A stretch of 64,000 nt of DNA from Allobosea sp. 67-29. GTDB taxonomy: Bacteria > Pseudomonadota > Alphaproteobacteria > Rhizobiales > Beijerinckiaceae. The stretch spans positions 182,108 to 246,107 of the forward strand of contig NZ_MKSQ01000005.1 of NCBI RefSeq assembly GCF_001898115.1, in the 5' to 3' direction. Both the position numbers and the translations under genes were made by a program. The notes beneath the pieces are model-generated. The model was not told the origin of the DNA. It was given only the letters and a program-made list of their open reading frames with translations, and did no database searches. Positions within the stretch are counted from its first letter, which is position 1. The number at the start of each line of letters is the position of its first letter. Positions 49,934 through 63,167 of the stretch are shown in pieces.

Positions 49934-50588
49934 AATCATCCGCCTGATCGGGCAGGCGACGCTCGACACGTTGAGCATGGTCGCCGTCGCCGCCGGCATC
50001 GGCACGCTGATCGGCTTGCCGCTGGGCGTCTTCCTCGCCACCAGCAAGCGCGGCGAGCTTTTTGCGGCGCCGGCGCTCAACGCGGCGCTTGGCGTCCTGG
50101 TCAACGCCACGCGCTCGACGCCCTTCATCATCCTCGTCGTCGCGATCATCCCCTTCACCCGGCTGGTCGCCGGCACCTCGATCGGAACGACGGCGGCGAT
50201 CGTGCCGCTGACAGTCGCCTGCATCCCCTTCATCGCCCGGCTGATCGAAGGTGCCGTGCGCGAGGTCGATCAAGGTCTGGTCGAGGCCGCCCGCGCCATG
50301 GGCGCGACGCCCGTCCAGATCGTCCGCAAGGTGCTGGTGCCGGAGGCGCTGCCGGCGATCGTGCTGGGTCTGACCCTTGCCATCGTCAGCCTCATCGGCT
50401 TCTCGGCCATGGTCGGTGCCGTCGGCGGCGGCGGCCTCGGCGATCTCGGCATCCGCTACGGCTACCAGCGCTTCATGCCGGAGGTGATGGCGACCGTCGT
50501 CGCCGTCCTCATCGTCCTCGTCCAGCTCGTGCAGAGCATCGGCGACCGCCTCGCCCGGCGCCTCAACAAGCGCCTGCGCCACGGCTGA
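49923..50588 (+). CDS. metI: Methionine ABC transporter permease
   Basis: A 221-residue inner-membrane permease with five or six helices. The EAA loop reads EAARAMGATPVQIVRKVLVPEALP near residues 122-145, with the conserved Gly, which contacts MetN. The ATG at 49923 lies inside the metN end, giving translational coupling; longer open frame upstream lacks family similarity. It is 40 bases before metQ. Confidence 0.94.
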   Translation: MSPEIIRLIGQATLDTLSMVAVAAGIGTLIGLPLGVFLATSKRGELFAAPALNAALGVLVNATRSTPFIILVVAIIPFTRLVAGTSIGTTAAIVPLTVACIPFIARLIEGAVREVDQGLVEAARAMGATPVQIVRKVLVPEALPAIVLGLTLAIVSLIGFSAMVGAVGGGGLGDLGIRYGYQRFMPEVMATVVAVLIVLVQLVQSIGDRLARRLNKRLRHG

Positions 50589-50628
50589 TCAAAGCGATTC
50601 CCGTTTCCGACCCAAAGGACCATCGATC

Positions 50629-51432
50629 ATGACCATCTTCCTCAACCGCCGCGCCGCGCTCGCTGCCGGCCTTGCTCTCACGCTCGGCGCAGCCGCCCCG
50701 GCCCTCGCCCAGCAGAACCAGGTCATCCGCATCGGCGTCTCGCCCGGCCCGCACGCCGAAATCCTCGAGAAGGTGAAGCCGCTGCTGGCCAAGCAGGGCA
50801 TCGACCTCAGGATCATCGAGTTCTCGGATTACGTGGTGCCGAACCAGGCACTCGACGCCGGCGAACTGGAGGCCAATTCCTTCCAGAACCAGCCCTATCT
50901 CGACAACCAGGTGAAGGATCGCGGCTTCAGGATCGAGACCGTCGGGCTGACGGTGAACTTCCCGCTCGGCATCTACTCGTCGAAATACAAGAACTGGAGC
51001 GAGGTTCCGGACGGCGCGACCGTCGCCATCCAGAACGACCCGACCAATGGCGGCCGCTCCCTCCTGCTGCTGCAGGACAAGGGCGTGATCAAGCTGAAGG
51101 ACGGCGTCGGTTTCAAGCCGACGGTGGCCGACATCACCGCCAACCCGAAGAAGCTCAAGATCATCGAGATCGAGGCCGCCCAGACGCCGCGCTCGCTGGA
51201 CGACGTCGCCGCAGCCGCGATCAACACCAACTATGCCGTGGACGCGAAGATCGACCCGGCCTCCGCGATCCTGCGCGAGGACGCCAAGGGACCCTATGTC
51301 AACATCATCGCCGTGCGCAGCGCCGACAAGGACAAGCCCTGGGTCAAGGCCCTGCTCGCCGCCTACCACACGCCGGAGGTCAAGGCCTTCGTCGCCGAGC
51401 GCTTCAAGGGCGCCGTCCTCGCGAGCTGGTAG
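50629..51432 (+). CDS. metQ: Methionine ABC transporter substrate-binding protein (NlpA family)
   Basis: A 267-residue periplasmic binding protein. The signal peptide has a twin-Arg-like N-region (NRRAALAAGLAL) and is cleaved near AQQ at residue 28. There is no lipobox Cys, so unlike E. coli MetQ it should be soluble. Family blocks are VSPGPHAEILE near residue 40, LEANSFQNQPYLD near 84, NDPTNGGRSL near 140, and TNYAVDAKIDP near 204. It is the last gene of the unit, with an intrinsic terminator 44 bases later. Confidence 0.94.
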   Translation: MTIFLNRRAALAAGLALTLGAAAPALAQQNQVIRIGVSPGPHAEILEKVKPLLAKQGIDLRIIEFSDYVVPNQALDAGELEANSFQNQPYLDNQVKDRGFRIETVGLTVNFPLGIYSSKYKNWSEVPDGATVAIQNDPTNGGRSLLLLQDKGVIKLKDGVGFKPTVADITANPKKLKIIEIEAAQTPRSLDDVAAAAINTNYAVDAKIDPASAILREDAKGPYVNIIAVRSADKDKPWVKALLAAYHTPEVKAFVAERFKGAVLASW

Positions 51433-51475
51433 TTCCTCTCCTCCCACCTGGCCGTCGATCGGTGGCCAGGCGCCT

Positions 51476-51504
51476 GCCCGGATGCTCGTGCATCCGGGCT
51501 TTTT
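51476..51504 (+). terminator. Rho-independent terminator after metQ
   Basis: GCCCGGATGC-TCGT-GCATCCGGGC (51476-51499), a perfect 10-bp stem, followed by five T. Confidence 0.9.
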
Positions 51505-51514
51505 CGTCGGCGGC

Positions 51515-53716
51515 TCAGCGTGGCAGCGGACCGAAGGCGAAGAACTGGGTCTCGCCGGAGGAATCGTCGACGCCGTCATTGTCGGTCACGACGAAGAGGT
51601 TGCCCGCCTTGTCCACGGTCATGCCCTCGACTTTGTCGAGACCGTAGCCGCCGGCCTTCATCAGGTCCGGCGTCAGGTCGCGCAGCAGGCTCTTGGCGAC
51701 GGTCGGGATGTCGGCGGAACCGATCGCGGCCGGCGTCAATCCCTTCACCGAGAAGGCCTGGATGGTCTTGAAGGCCTTGGCGCCGAAGGCATTGTCGCGC
51801 TCGATCACGGCGAAGCGGTCGTCGCCGAGCGAGACGAGCTCCGAAAGCCCCATCCAGTGCCCGGAAGCCGGCTGGGTCAGCGGGTAGTGCAGCACGCCCC
51901 ACGCCTTGGTCGCAGGCTTGTAGGACAGGATCTTGGTCTTGCCCTTGGGGTCGTCCTTCCATTCGCGCTGCACGGCGAGCCAGACGGTTTCCTCGGCGCC
52001 CGTGCCGGTCACGGTCACGCCCTCGAAGCCGAAGCGCACGGCGTGCTTCGCCAGTTCCTCCGGCAGCCGGATCTCCTCCTCGACCTCGCCCTTGGCCGAG
52101 ACGCGCAGCAGCAGGTCGGGGAGCGGACCATCCTTCTTCTCCGGGTTGCCCTCCGAAGCGAGCCAGAAGCCGCCGCCGGCACGGACGGCGATGCCCTCCA
52201 GATCGTAGGCGGCGGGCTTGCCATCCTTGGTCACCGTGATCGCGCCCGCGATCTTCGCCGGCTTGGCGGCCGCGTCGATTTCGAGGATGCGCGAGGGCGC
52301 ATAGGCACTGTCGGTGATCGAGAACAGCTTGCCCGGAGCGGTGTGATCCGCCGCGAGCCCGGACAGAGCGCCCCAGCCGATCGGCAGGCCGTTCTCGTCG
52401 GCGGAGTGAATCGTCGGATAGGCGGCGGCCTGCTCGGCGCGGCGGTAGATCATCACGGCCGAACGCGCGCCGCCCTTGCCGCCGGCATCGGTTTCCGAGG
52501 CCGAGACGAAGAGGTCGCGCTGCGGGATCGCGAGCAGGCCTTCGGGGCCGATGCCGGTCGGCAGCGCCTGCAGGTAGCGCGGCGCCTGGCCCGGGCCCTC
52601 GTCCTTGTAGACCAGCACCAGCGAGGCGCGCTCAAGCCCGACGAAGATCAGGCGGTCGTTGCCGTAGGTCGCGACCTCGATGCCTTCGGGCTCGCTGCCC
52701 TTGGCGGCCGAACGCTTCTCCGGGTAGTGCCCGAGGCGGATCGCGAGATGGTCGACGTCGGAGGCGGAATCGAACTCGACCGTGCCGTCCTTGCGGAAGA
52801 TCGAGAAGCCGCGCGAGCCGCCTTTCCAGTCGCCCTCATTGGCGGTGACGAAGCGCTCATTGTCGAGCCAGCGCACGGCGTCGGGCTCGCGGGCGACGCC
52901 CTTCAGCTCCTCGGTCGGGCTGATCTTGCCGTCGCGGGTCTTGTCGATCGCCTTCAGGTCGACCGTGCCTGCGGGAAAATGCGCGACCAGCTTGCCCGTC
53001 TTCGAATCGACGATGGCGAGATGGTTGTTCTCCTGCAGCGTCACCACGACGAGGCCGTCGGTATTGGCGTCCACGAATTCCGGCTCGGGATCGGTCGGTT
53101 CGACCGCCGCGATGCCGGTGAGGTCGACGGTCTGGCGGGTGGCGCAGTCGATGGCGCCGTCCTTGATGCCGATCAGGGTGAGGTTGCCTGCGGGGAGCTG
53201 CGGCAGCGCGCCCTTGTTGAGCTTCTCGTCGCGCTCGTTCTCGATGGCGATCGCGATCTTGCCCTTGTCCTTGGTCAGCGTCACCGAATCCGGCTGGCCG
53301 CCGAGGTCGCACTTCGCCACCACCTGCTTCGTCTTGAGGTCCACGGTGGCGAGATGGCCGGCCGGCTCCTTGAAGTTGTCGCCGGAGGTGACGACGGCGA
53401 CGAAGGCCTTGTCGCCGAGGATGGTGACCGAGGTGGATTCGCCTTCGAGCCGCACGAAGCCCGCCGGCTTCGGATTCGCGGGATCGGTAATGTCGATGAG
53501 GCCGAGCGCCTTCTGCTCGCCATCGGTATAGGCGAGCAGCATGCCGTCCTCGCTGGCGGCGATGATCTCGGACACCGTCTTCTTGGTGGGGTCGCGATCG
53601 GCGGGCAGGTTTAGCGGCACCGAGAAGGTCGCGACGCGGTTGAACAGCGGCTCCGCGCCGGCGGTTCCGGCGAGGAGCAACGAAGCGAGAGCCGCGAGGG
53701 CGAGGGGCTGGCGCAT
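51515..53716 (-). CDS. Exported esterase-like/phytase-like beta-propeller protein
   Basis: A 733-residue exported protein with a signal peptide of about 21 residues (ending GTAGA before EPL). Residues 25-330 look like a YncE-type propeller with repeated ILGDKAFVAVV, LATVDLKTK and LAIVDSKTG segments. Residues 390-733 match the phytase-like/esterase-like domain (PF13449 type): GWGALSGLAADH, DLEGIAVRAGGGFWLASEG near 505-522 and GFEGVTVTG. Phosphatase or diesterase activity is possible; none is proven for the family. It converges on metQ's terminator. Confidence 0.82.
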   Translation of the reverse strand: MRQPLALAALASLLLAGTAGAEPLFNRVATFSVPLNLPADRDPTKKTVSEIIAASEDGMLLAYTDGEQKALGLIDITDPANPKPAGFVRLEGESTSVTILGDKAFVAVVTSGDNFKEPAGHLATVDLKTKQVVAKCDLGGQPDSVTLTKDKGKIAIAIENERDEKLNKGALPQLPAGNLTLIGIKDGAIDCATRQTVDLTGIAAVEPTDPEPEFVDANTDGLVVVTLQENNHLAIVDSKTGKLVAHFPAGTVDLKAIDKTRDGKISPTEELKGVAREPDAVRWLDNERFVTANEGDWKGGSRGFSIFRKDGTVEFDSASDVDHLAIRLGHYPEKRSAAKGSEPEGIEVATYGNDRLIFVGLERASLVLVYKDEGPGQAPRYLQALPTGIGPEGLLAIPQRDLFVSASETDAGGKGGARSAVMIYRRAEQAAAYPTIHSADENGLPIGWGALSGLAADHTAPGKLFSITDSAYAPSRILEIDAAAKPAKIAGAITVTKDGKPAAYDLEGIAVRAGGGFWLASEGNPEKKDGPLPDLLLRVSAKGEVEEEIRLPEELAKHAVRFGFEGVTVTGTGAEETVWLAVQREWKDDPKGKTKILSYKPATKAWGVLHYPLTQPASGHWMGLSELVSLGDDRFAVIERDNAFGAKAFKTIQAFSVKGLTPAAIGSADIPTVAKSLLRDLTPDLMKAGGYGLDKVEGMTVDKAGNLFVVTDNDGVDDSSGETQFFAFGPLPR

Positions 53717-53786
53717 GGGTCGGTTCCGCTGAATGGCAAGGAGAACCGTCGGCTAGTGAGCCCATGCGACAACCGCGTGACGGTCC

Positions 53787-54200
53787 TCAGGCCTGCAACG
53801 GCGCCTGGATCTCGGCGGAACGCTTCAATCCGATGATCTCCAGCTCCGTCACGATCGCGACGGCAAGTGCCTGTGCCAGCACGAAGGCGATGCCGAGCGC
53901 GGACGGCGCGAACCAGCCCATCAGCAGGATCGCGACGCTGTCGCCGATCCAGAGCAGGTTGACGCCGACGACCAGGTGAACCGCCCAACGCGCCAGCGTC
54001 TCGCGGCTCGCGAACCAGGCGAGCAGGGCGGCGCAGGGCAGCAGCACGAGCCCCGCCCCACGCAGGAAGCCGGCCGGAAAGCCGAGCGGAGCAGCAAGCA
54101 CGTCGGCGCCGCCGGCAAGTAGCAGGCCCATGCCGGCGCAGGCGGCGGCATCGAGGGTAAGCGCGTTGCGCAGGAAGCGGGAGGAACGGATCGTCGACAT
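53787..54200 (-). CDS. Four-helix membrane protein of unknown function
   Basis: 137 residues with four predicted membrane helices (about 15-35, 42-62, 75-97, 103-122), a short basic N-terminus and no cysteine cluster apart from single Cys residues. Small integral proteins like this often sit opposite an XRE/MmyB-type regulator gene, as here (140-base divergent gap), and are likely its target. No family name can be given. Confidence 0.7.
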   Translation of the reverse strand: MSTIRSSRFLRNALTLDAAACAGMGLLLAGGADVLAAPLGFPAGFLRGAGLVLLPCAALLAWFASRETLARWAVHLVVGVNLLWIGDSVAILLMGWFAPSALGIAFVLAQALAVAIVTELEIIGLKRSAEIQAPLQA

Positions 54201-54340
54201 GGCAGTCTCCTTTTCGTCGTGGCTTCGGCTTTCGTGGGGCCGTGGCCGTTGCGATGGCAGGATGCTGGCGCCTTCCCGGCGGCGCGTCGATTAAGCGGGA
54301 GGTAATTGGAACCGCTCGTCCCTCCGGCTAGCCTGACGGC

Positions 54341-55162
54341 ATGACGACCCATCACGCCCCCTCCGTCGGCACGCTCATCCGTGACTGGCGGCAGCTGCGC
54401 CGCTTCAGCCAGCTCGACCTCGCCCTCGAAGCCGAGATTTCGCAGAAGCACCTCAGCTTCATCGAAAGCGGGCGCTCCCGCCCCAGCCGCGACATGGTGC
54501 TGCTGCTCGCCGAGCACCTCTCCGTGCCGCTGCGCGAGCGCAACGCGCTGCTGCTCGCCGCCGGCTATGCGCCGGTCTATCGCGAACGGTCTTTGGAGGA
54601 CCCCACCTTGCAGGCGGCACGAACGGCGATCGACCTCATCCTGAAGGGGCATGAGCCCTATCCGGCGCTTGCCGTGGACCGCCACTGGACGCTTCTGGCC
54701 GCCAACGGGGCCGTGACGAACCTGCTCGGCCTGGTGGCGGATGCGGAATTGCTGAGGCCGCCGGTCAACGTCCTGCGGCTTTCGCTGCACCCGGGCGGGC
54801 TCGCCCCCTACATCATGAATTTCGCGGTGTGGAAGGAGCACCTGTTGGCGCGGTTGCGCCAGCAGGTCCGGGCGACGGCCGACGTTCAACTTGGCGCCCT
54901 GCTGAGCGAGCTCGCCGCCTATCCCGATCCCGGCGGACGAGAAGTCGCACGGCAGGAGACGAATGCCGAGCCCGCCATCGTCGTGCCGCTTCAGCTCAGG
55001 CTCGGCGATGCGACGCTGTCGCTGATCTCGACCACGACGGTCTTCGGCACGCCGGTCGACGTGACCTTGTCGGAGCTGGCGCTGGAAACCTTCTTCCCGG
55101 CGGACGAGGCGACGGCCGCTGCGCTTCGCACTTTGGCCGCGGGCGGCGGCGGACGCGCCTGA
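54341..55162 (+). CDS. XRE-family regulator with MmyB-like ligand-binding domain
   Basis: 273 residues. The N-terminal Cro/CI helix-turn-helix reads RRFSQLDLALEAEISQKHLSFIE near residues 18-40. From about residue 95 is the MmyB-type PAS-like ligand domain, with AVDRHWTLLAANGAV near 109 and the RLSLHPGGLAPYI block near 147, which in relatives binds a fatty acid. It is divergent from the four-helix membrane protein. GAGGTAATT at 54296-54304 in the gap resembles half-sites used by such regulators. Confidence 0.86.
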   Translation: MTTHHAPSVGTLIRDWRQLRRFSQLDLALEAEISQKHLSFIESGRSRPSRDMVLLLAEHLSVPLRERNALLLAAGYAPVYRERSLEDPTLQAARTAIDLILKGHEPYPALAVDRHWTLLAANGAVTNLLGLVADAELLRPPVNVLRLSLHPGGLAPYIMNFAVWKEHLLARLRQQVRATADVQLGALLSELAAYPDPGGREVARQETNAEPAIVVPLQLRLGDATLSLISTTTVFGTPVDVTLSELALETFFPADEATAAALRTLAAGGGGRA

Positions 55163-55170
55163 GGAGGAGC

Positions 55171-55195
55171 GGAACCTTTCACCCGGGCGCCGGTT
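55171..55195 (+). promoter_or_regulatory. EcfG-type promoter of csbD
   Basis: GGAAC (55171-55175), 16 bases, GGTT (55192-55195); the -10 differs from CGTT by one base. It lies 52 bases before the csbD ATG. Confidence 0.6.
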
Positions 55196-55246
55196 CTTCA
55201 TCCGAAAGCCGCGGATGGCGGCGTCAGAACCGAAAGGACCCGTGCA

Positions 55247-55438
55247 ATGGGCAGCACCACCGACAAGATCAAGGGCATGGCCAACGAAGCCGCCGGCAAC
55301 GTCAAGCAGGCCGCCGGCAAGGCGATGAACAAGCCGGAGTGGGAGGCCGAGGGCAAGGCCCAGGAGCTCAAGGGCGAGGCGCAGCAGGCGCTCGGCAAGG
55401 GCAAGGACGCGGTGAAGAACGCCGTCGACAAGGTCTGA
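55247..55438 (+). CDS. CsbD family stress protein
   Basis: A 63-residue, very hydrophilic protein made of KIKGMANEAAGNVKQAAGK-type repeats (two KGxAxEAxGxxK units), the CsbD signature. It is stress-induced in many bacteria; molecular role unknown, predicted to be largely unstructured. AAAGGA lies upstream of the ATG. An EcfG-like promoter upstream and a strong terminator downstream make it a single-gene stress unit. Confidence 0.92.
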   Translation: MGSTTDKIKGMANEAAGNVKQAAGKAMNKPEWEAEGKAQELKGEAQQALGKGKDAVKNAVDKV

Positions 55439-55462
55439 TGGCCTGACCCGGACAAACAAGAA

Positions 55463-55487
55463 GGGCCGCCGAAAGGCGGCCCTTTTT
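55463..55487. terminator. Rho-independent terminator between csbD and dnaJ
   Basis: GGGCCGCC-GAAA-GGCGGCCC then TTTTT (plus strand). An A-rich stretch before the stem means it can also act on the converging dnaJ message. Confidence 0.9.
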
Positions 55488-55507
55488 CATGCTCCGTCCG
55501 GCGCGGT

Positions 55508-56635
55508 TCAGGCCGTACCGCCGAGCCCGCCGAGGAAATCCTTGACCCGGCCGAAAAAGCCGGCGGTTTCCGGATGGTTGCTGTGCGAGCTTTCGCGCTC
55601 GAACTCCTCCAGCAATTCGCGCTGGCGCGCGGTCAGCTTCTGCGGCGTCTCGACCACGACCTGGATGTAGAGGTCGCCGACCTCGCGCGAGCGCAGCACG
55701 CTCATGCCTTTGCCCTTGAGCCGGAACTGCTTGCCGGTCTGGGTGCCCTCGGGAATCTTCACCCGCGCCTGCTCGCCGGAGAGCGTCGGCACCTCGATCT
55801 CGCCGCCCAGCGCGGCCGAGACCAGGCCGATCGGCACGCGGCAGAACAGATCGGCACCGTCGCGCTGGAAGATCGCGTGCGGCTTCAGCGACAGGAAGAT
55901 GTAGAGATCACCGGCAGGCCCGCCGCGCAGACCGGCCTCGCCTTCGCCTGCCAGGCGGATGCGCGTGCCGTCCTCGACGCCCGCCGGGATGTTGACCGAC
56001 AGCGTGCGCTCGCGCGTGACGCGGCCGGCGCCCTGGCAGTTCTTGCAGGGATCGTCGATGACCTCGCCGCGGCCGTTGCAGGTCGGGCAGGTGCGCTCGA
56101 CCGAGAAGAAGCCCTGATTGGCCCGCACCCGGCCATGGCCGCCGCAGGTCGGGCATTGCCGCGATTTCGAGCCCGGCTTGGCGCCGGTGCCCGAGCAGGC
56201 CTCGCAGGAGACCGAGGTCGGCACGCGGATCGATTCGTTTTTGCCGGTGAAGGCCTCTTCAAGCCCGATTTCGAGGTTGTAACGCAGGTCGGCGCCGCGC
56301 TCCCGGCCGTTGGCACCCCGGGGCCCGCCGCGGCGGGCATCGCCGAAGAAGGAATCGAAGATGTCCGACATGAAGTCGGAGAAATCGGCCTGGCCGCCGC
56401 CGCCGCCATTCTCGAAGGCCTGGTGGCCGAAGCGGTCATAGGCCGCGCGCTTCTGCCCGTCGGAGAGGACCTGATAGGCCTCGTTGATTTCCTTGAACTT
56501 GATCTCGGCTTCCTTGTCGCCGGGATTCTTGTCCGGGTGATGCTGCATCGCGAGCTTGCGGAAGGAGCTCTTCAGCTCGACCTCCGTCACGGTCCGGCTG
56601 ACGCCGAGGATCTCGTAGTAATCGCGCTTCGACAT
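55508..56635 (-). CDS. dnaJ: Chaperone protein DnaJ
   Basis: Hsp40 co-chaperone that delivers unfolded clients to DnaK and stimulates its ATPase. About 375 residues. The J domain has HPD at residue 33-35, then a Gly/Phe region ([12 protein letters not shown]), and the zinc domain has four CxxCxGxG repeats ([32 protein letters not shown]) near residues 138-200. The C-terminal substrate domains follow. I chose the ATG at 56635 ([10 protein letters not shown] follows); the ATG at 56659 would add eight residues. It lies downstream of dnaK with hairpins in the 156-base gap. Confidence 0.95.
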   Translation of the reverse strand: MSKRDYYEILGVSRTVTEVELKSSFRKLAMQHHPDKNPGDKEAEIKFKEINEAYQVLSDGQKRAAYDRFGHQAFENGGGGGQADFSDFMSDIFDSFFGDARRGGPRGANGRERGADLRYNLEIGLEEAFTGKNESIRVPTSVSCEACSGTGAKPGSKSRQCPTCGGHGRVRANQGFFSVERTCPTCNGRGEVIDDPCKNCQGAGRVTRERTLSVNIPAGVEDGTRIRLAGEGEAGLRGGPAGDLYIFLSLKPHAIFQRDGADLFCRVPIGLVSAALGGEIEVPTLSGEQARVKIPEGTQTGKQFRLKGKGMSVLRSREVGDLYIQVVVETPQKLTARQRELLEEFERESSHSNHPETAGFFGRVKDFLGGLGGTA

Positions 56636-56742
56636 CGAAACGATCTGTCCCTCTGCCATTGACGCAAGACGGCCGGACCTTCGGGCCCGGCCATGGCGCG
56701 TCAGGCGTCACCATCCTGCTCAACCCCATTCCCGAACGAGAT

Positions 56743-56780
56743 GGCCGGGTCAAGCCCGGCCAAATCATCCCTTCGGGATG
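56743..56780. repeat. Two small hairpins between dnaK and dnaJ
   Basis: GGCCGGG-TCAAG-CCCGGCC (56743-56761) and CATCCCTTCGGGATG (56766-56780). The first is a frequent Rhizobiales extragenic palindrome. They may weaken or stabilise the dnaK-dnaJ message; no T-run follows. Confidence 0.55.
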
Positions 56781-56791
56781 AGGAGCGCGGG

Positions 56792-58708
<1,917 letters not shown>

Positions 58709-59046
58709 GGATGGGATCCCTTTCGATTGAGCAGATCGCCGACCTGCGGCGCCTTCGCGCCACCTGCCGGCCCATGGACCGGCCCGCACCCGCTCAAGCG
58801 GCGAACGAACCGGCATTCCACGTTTGACGGTGGTTAAACCGCCCCTTGGCGGGGTATATAGTGAGGGTGTTCCCGCCCTTGCAAGACAGGCGAGCCGATT
58901 AAGAATCGGGGATTGCATATTCGGGAGCGTGGCTGCCGGGCGGCCCCGGCATCGGCGGCCGCGCAGGTGCTTTCCGGGGGAGTGTGGCCTTTGTGTCCTT
59001 GCGTCTGCCCGAGGCGCGGATCATTCAAAAAAGCCGTTCGCTCGAC
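58709..59046. other. Divergent region between dnaK and the LprI-like gene
   Basis: 338 bases. It holds the dnaK promoter (58855-58885), a GC hairpin GCCCCTTGGCGGGG in the dnaK leader (58841-58854), and the imperfect inverted repeat GTTTGACGGTGGTTAAAC (58822-58839). A GTG at 58984 could extend the rightward gene, but its product would have an unlikely N-terminus. Confidence 0.5.
58855..58885 (-). promoter_or_regulatory. dnaK promoter (heat-shock or sigma-70 type)
   Basis: On the minus strand CTTGCAAG (58885-58878) is followed by CTATATA ending at 58855. Read as sigma-70 it is TTGCAA-N18-TATATA; CTTG with a CA-rich -10 flank also fits a sigma-32 promoter. Confidence 0.5.
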
Positions 59047-59943
59047 ATGGACCCGATGAGAGCACGCAAGCGCATCGTCCTCGGCCTCGCGGCGCTGCTC
59101 TCGGCGGCTGCCGGAGCGGCCGCATCGGCGCAGCCGCTGCAATTGCCGGGCGCCCAGCCCTTCAACGCACCCGGAACCCAACAGGCCGCCCCACCCGCGG
59201 CGGGCACCCCTGCCGCGCCGCGCCAGCCGAGCCTGCCGGCGCTGAAAATCGCCGGCGAGGAGGCGATTCTCGGCAAGGCCCTGCATCACAACGGCAATCA
59301 CGGCGCCGCGAGCTTCGAGAAGCTCGGCAGCGGCTACGGGCTCAAGCTCAGCCTCGATGGCTACCAATCGGCCAATCTGGTCGAGCCCTGCGCGGTGTCC
59401 CTGGGCGAGGCGCCCATCCCGGTCACGGCGCTGGGCCGGCCGGCCGGCGTGCCGCGCTACCGGCTGGAGGCACCGGTCTGCCCGCTCGTCTTCGATGTGC
59501 TCGACGGGGCATTCCTGGTGGTCGAGCCGACCGAGCCCTGCGTCGTGGAGGCCGCGCAATGCCGCGTCGATCCGCGTGGCCTCTGGGGCCCCGACCTCGC
59601 GACCGTCGCAGCTCAGGCCAAGGCGATCGAGCGGGCCCGCGGCGCCGCGGAGCGCGCCCTGCGCGACGGCTATCGCACGTTGGCCGCGAAGGCGAACGCC
59701 GTCGATGAGCGCACGCTCGCCCGCGAGCAGGCGGGTTTTTCGGGCGAGCGGGAGATGACCTGCCGCGATTTCCAGCGCGAGGGGCAGTACGGCTTCTGCG
59801 CCGCGCGGATCACCGAGGCGCGCGCCGCCGAGCTGCGGGCGCGGCTCGGGCTCCATGGCGAAGCGAAGCAGGCGCCCAAGCCGAAGAAGCCGCGCCCGGC
59901 CTCGCCGAAGCCCGCGCCGCTTTCGCTGACTCCGACGCAGTAG
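59047..59943 (+). CDS. Exported protein with LprI-like C-terminal region
   Basis: About 298 residues. From the ATG at 59047 there is a clear signal peptide (basic RARKR, then LGLAALLSAAAGAAASA, cut near residue 29), and a Pro/Ala-rich linker to residue 65. A central beta-rich domain has four Cys (near 118, 145, 170, 176) that could form disulfides. A C-terminal helical region LAREQAGFSGEREMTCRDF near residues 219-237 resembles the DUF1311/LprI lysozyme-inhibitor domain. It ends in a Lys/Pro-rich tail. It is divergent from dnaK. The LprI link is tentative. Confidence 0.65.
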   Translation: MDPMRARKRIVLGLAALLSAAAGAAASAQPLQLPGAQPFNAPGTQQAAPPAAGTPAAPRQPSLPALKIAGEEAILGKALHHNGNHGAASFEKLGSGYGLKLSLDGYQSANLVEPCAVSLGEAPIPVTALGRPAGVPRYRLEAPVCPLVFDVLDGAFLVVEPTEPCVVEAAQCRVDPRGLWGPDLATVAAQAKAIERARGAAERALRDGYRTLAAKANAVDERTLAREQAGFSGEREMTCRDFQREGQYGFCAARITEARAAELRARLGLHGEAKQAPKPKKPRPASPKPAPLSLTPTQ

Positions 59944-59983
59944 CGCCAGGCCCCGGTCTGGCTTCCCAGAGCTTCGGAAAGTT

Positions 59984-59994
59984 CGATGCTCCAG
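59984..59994. repeat. Degenerate copy of the 41806 repeat end
   Basis: CGATGCTCCAG here is the exact complement of CTGGAGCATCG at 41806-41816, followed on the minus strand by a similar TTTCCGAA core. It is a partial copy in the 58-base gap after the LprI-like gene. Confidence 0.4.
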
Positions 59995-60001
59995 CGATGA
60001 T

Positions 60002-62651
<2,650 letters not shown>

Positions 62652-62703
62652 GGGTTTGGAAGCGGTCCAGTCGCTGTCTGCGGGCGAGGACGAGCCGAGC
62701 CCG

Positions 62704-62793
<90 letters not shown>

Positions 62794-62799
62794 GTTCCA

Positions 62800-62828
62800 A
62801 GGTTAGGGCTTCGCCCGGTGGGACGCAA
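62800..62828 (-). promoter_or_regulatory. Promoter of the thiC-thiM riboswitch transcript
   Basis: TTGCGT (62828-62823), 17 bases, TAACCT (62805-62800) on the minus strand. The start would fall near 62793, exactly at the 5' side of P1. Confidence 0.5.
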
Positions 62829-62872
62829 CCGGCAAAGGAAGCCGGCCGGGCGCATCCGGCATGCGAAAATCG

Positions 62873-63121
62873 TCAGGCCGTGCGGTCGACGATCTGTCCC
62901 TGTCCTGCGGGGAGGAGCGCCTGCGTCTGTTCGGCGCTCTGTTGGAGCATGGTCACCAGGCCGCGCTCGGCCTCGGCATTCCGGCGCATCATCTCGATGC
63001 TCAATGCCTGCTGCGTCGAGGCGGCCTGCATCGAGACGAGGTTCTGGGCGATCGCTGCGGCATCGTTCATGGCCGGCAGTCTAGGCGCCAAGCCTTGCGC
63101 AAAGCTGAACGCCGTCGCCAT
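62873..63121 (-). CDS. YjfB-like putative motility protein
   Basis: 82 residues. From residue 18 the protein matches the YjfB family: NLVSMQAASTQQALSIEMMRRN near residues 27-48, then LVTMLQQSAEQT and a Gln/Pro-rich tail. Family members are linked to motility genes in some bacteria, but the role is unknown. The ATG at 63121 is preferred because GGAGG lies seven bases upstream. A shorter form from 63070 would start exactly at the family domain. Confidence 0.72.
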   Translation of the reverse strand: MATAFSFAQGLAPRLPAMNDAAAIAQNLVSMQAASTQQALSIEMMRRNAEAERGLVTMLQQSAEQTQALLPAGQGQIVDRTA

Positions 63122-63167
63122 TCCGTCGCCTCCGCCGAAGTTCCCCGTTCCCGGGCTGGAGCGCCGG

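Noticed and set aside
48824..51432. SAM or SAM-II riboswitch upstream of metNIQ
   Set aside because: No SAM aptamer core was seen in 48084-48823; the leader is peptide-based instead.
51476..51504. Bidirectional terminator for the phytase-like gene
   Set aside because: The stem is followed by T residues on the plus strand only; on the minus strand a GC-rich sequence follows.
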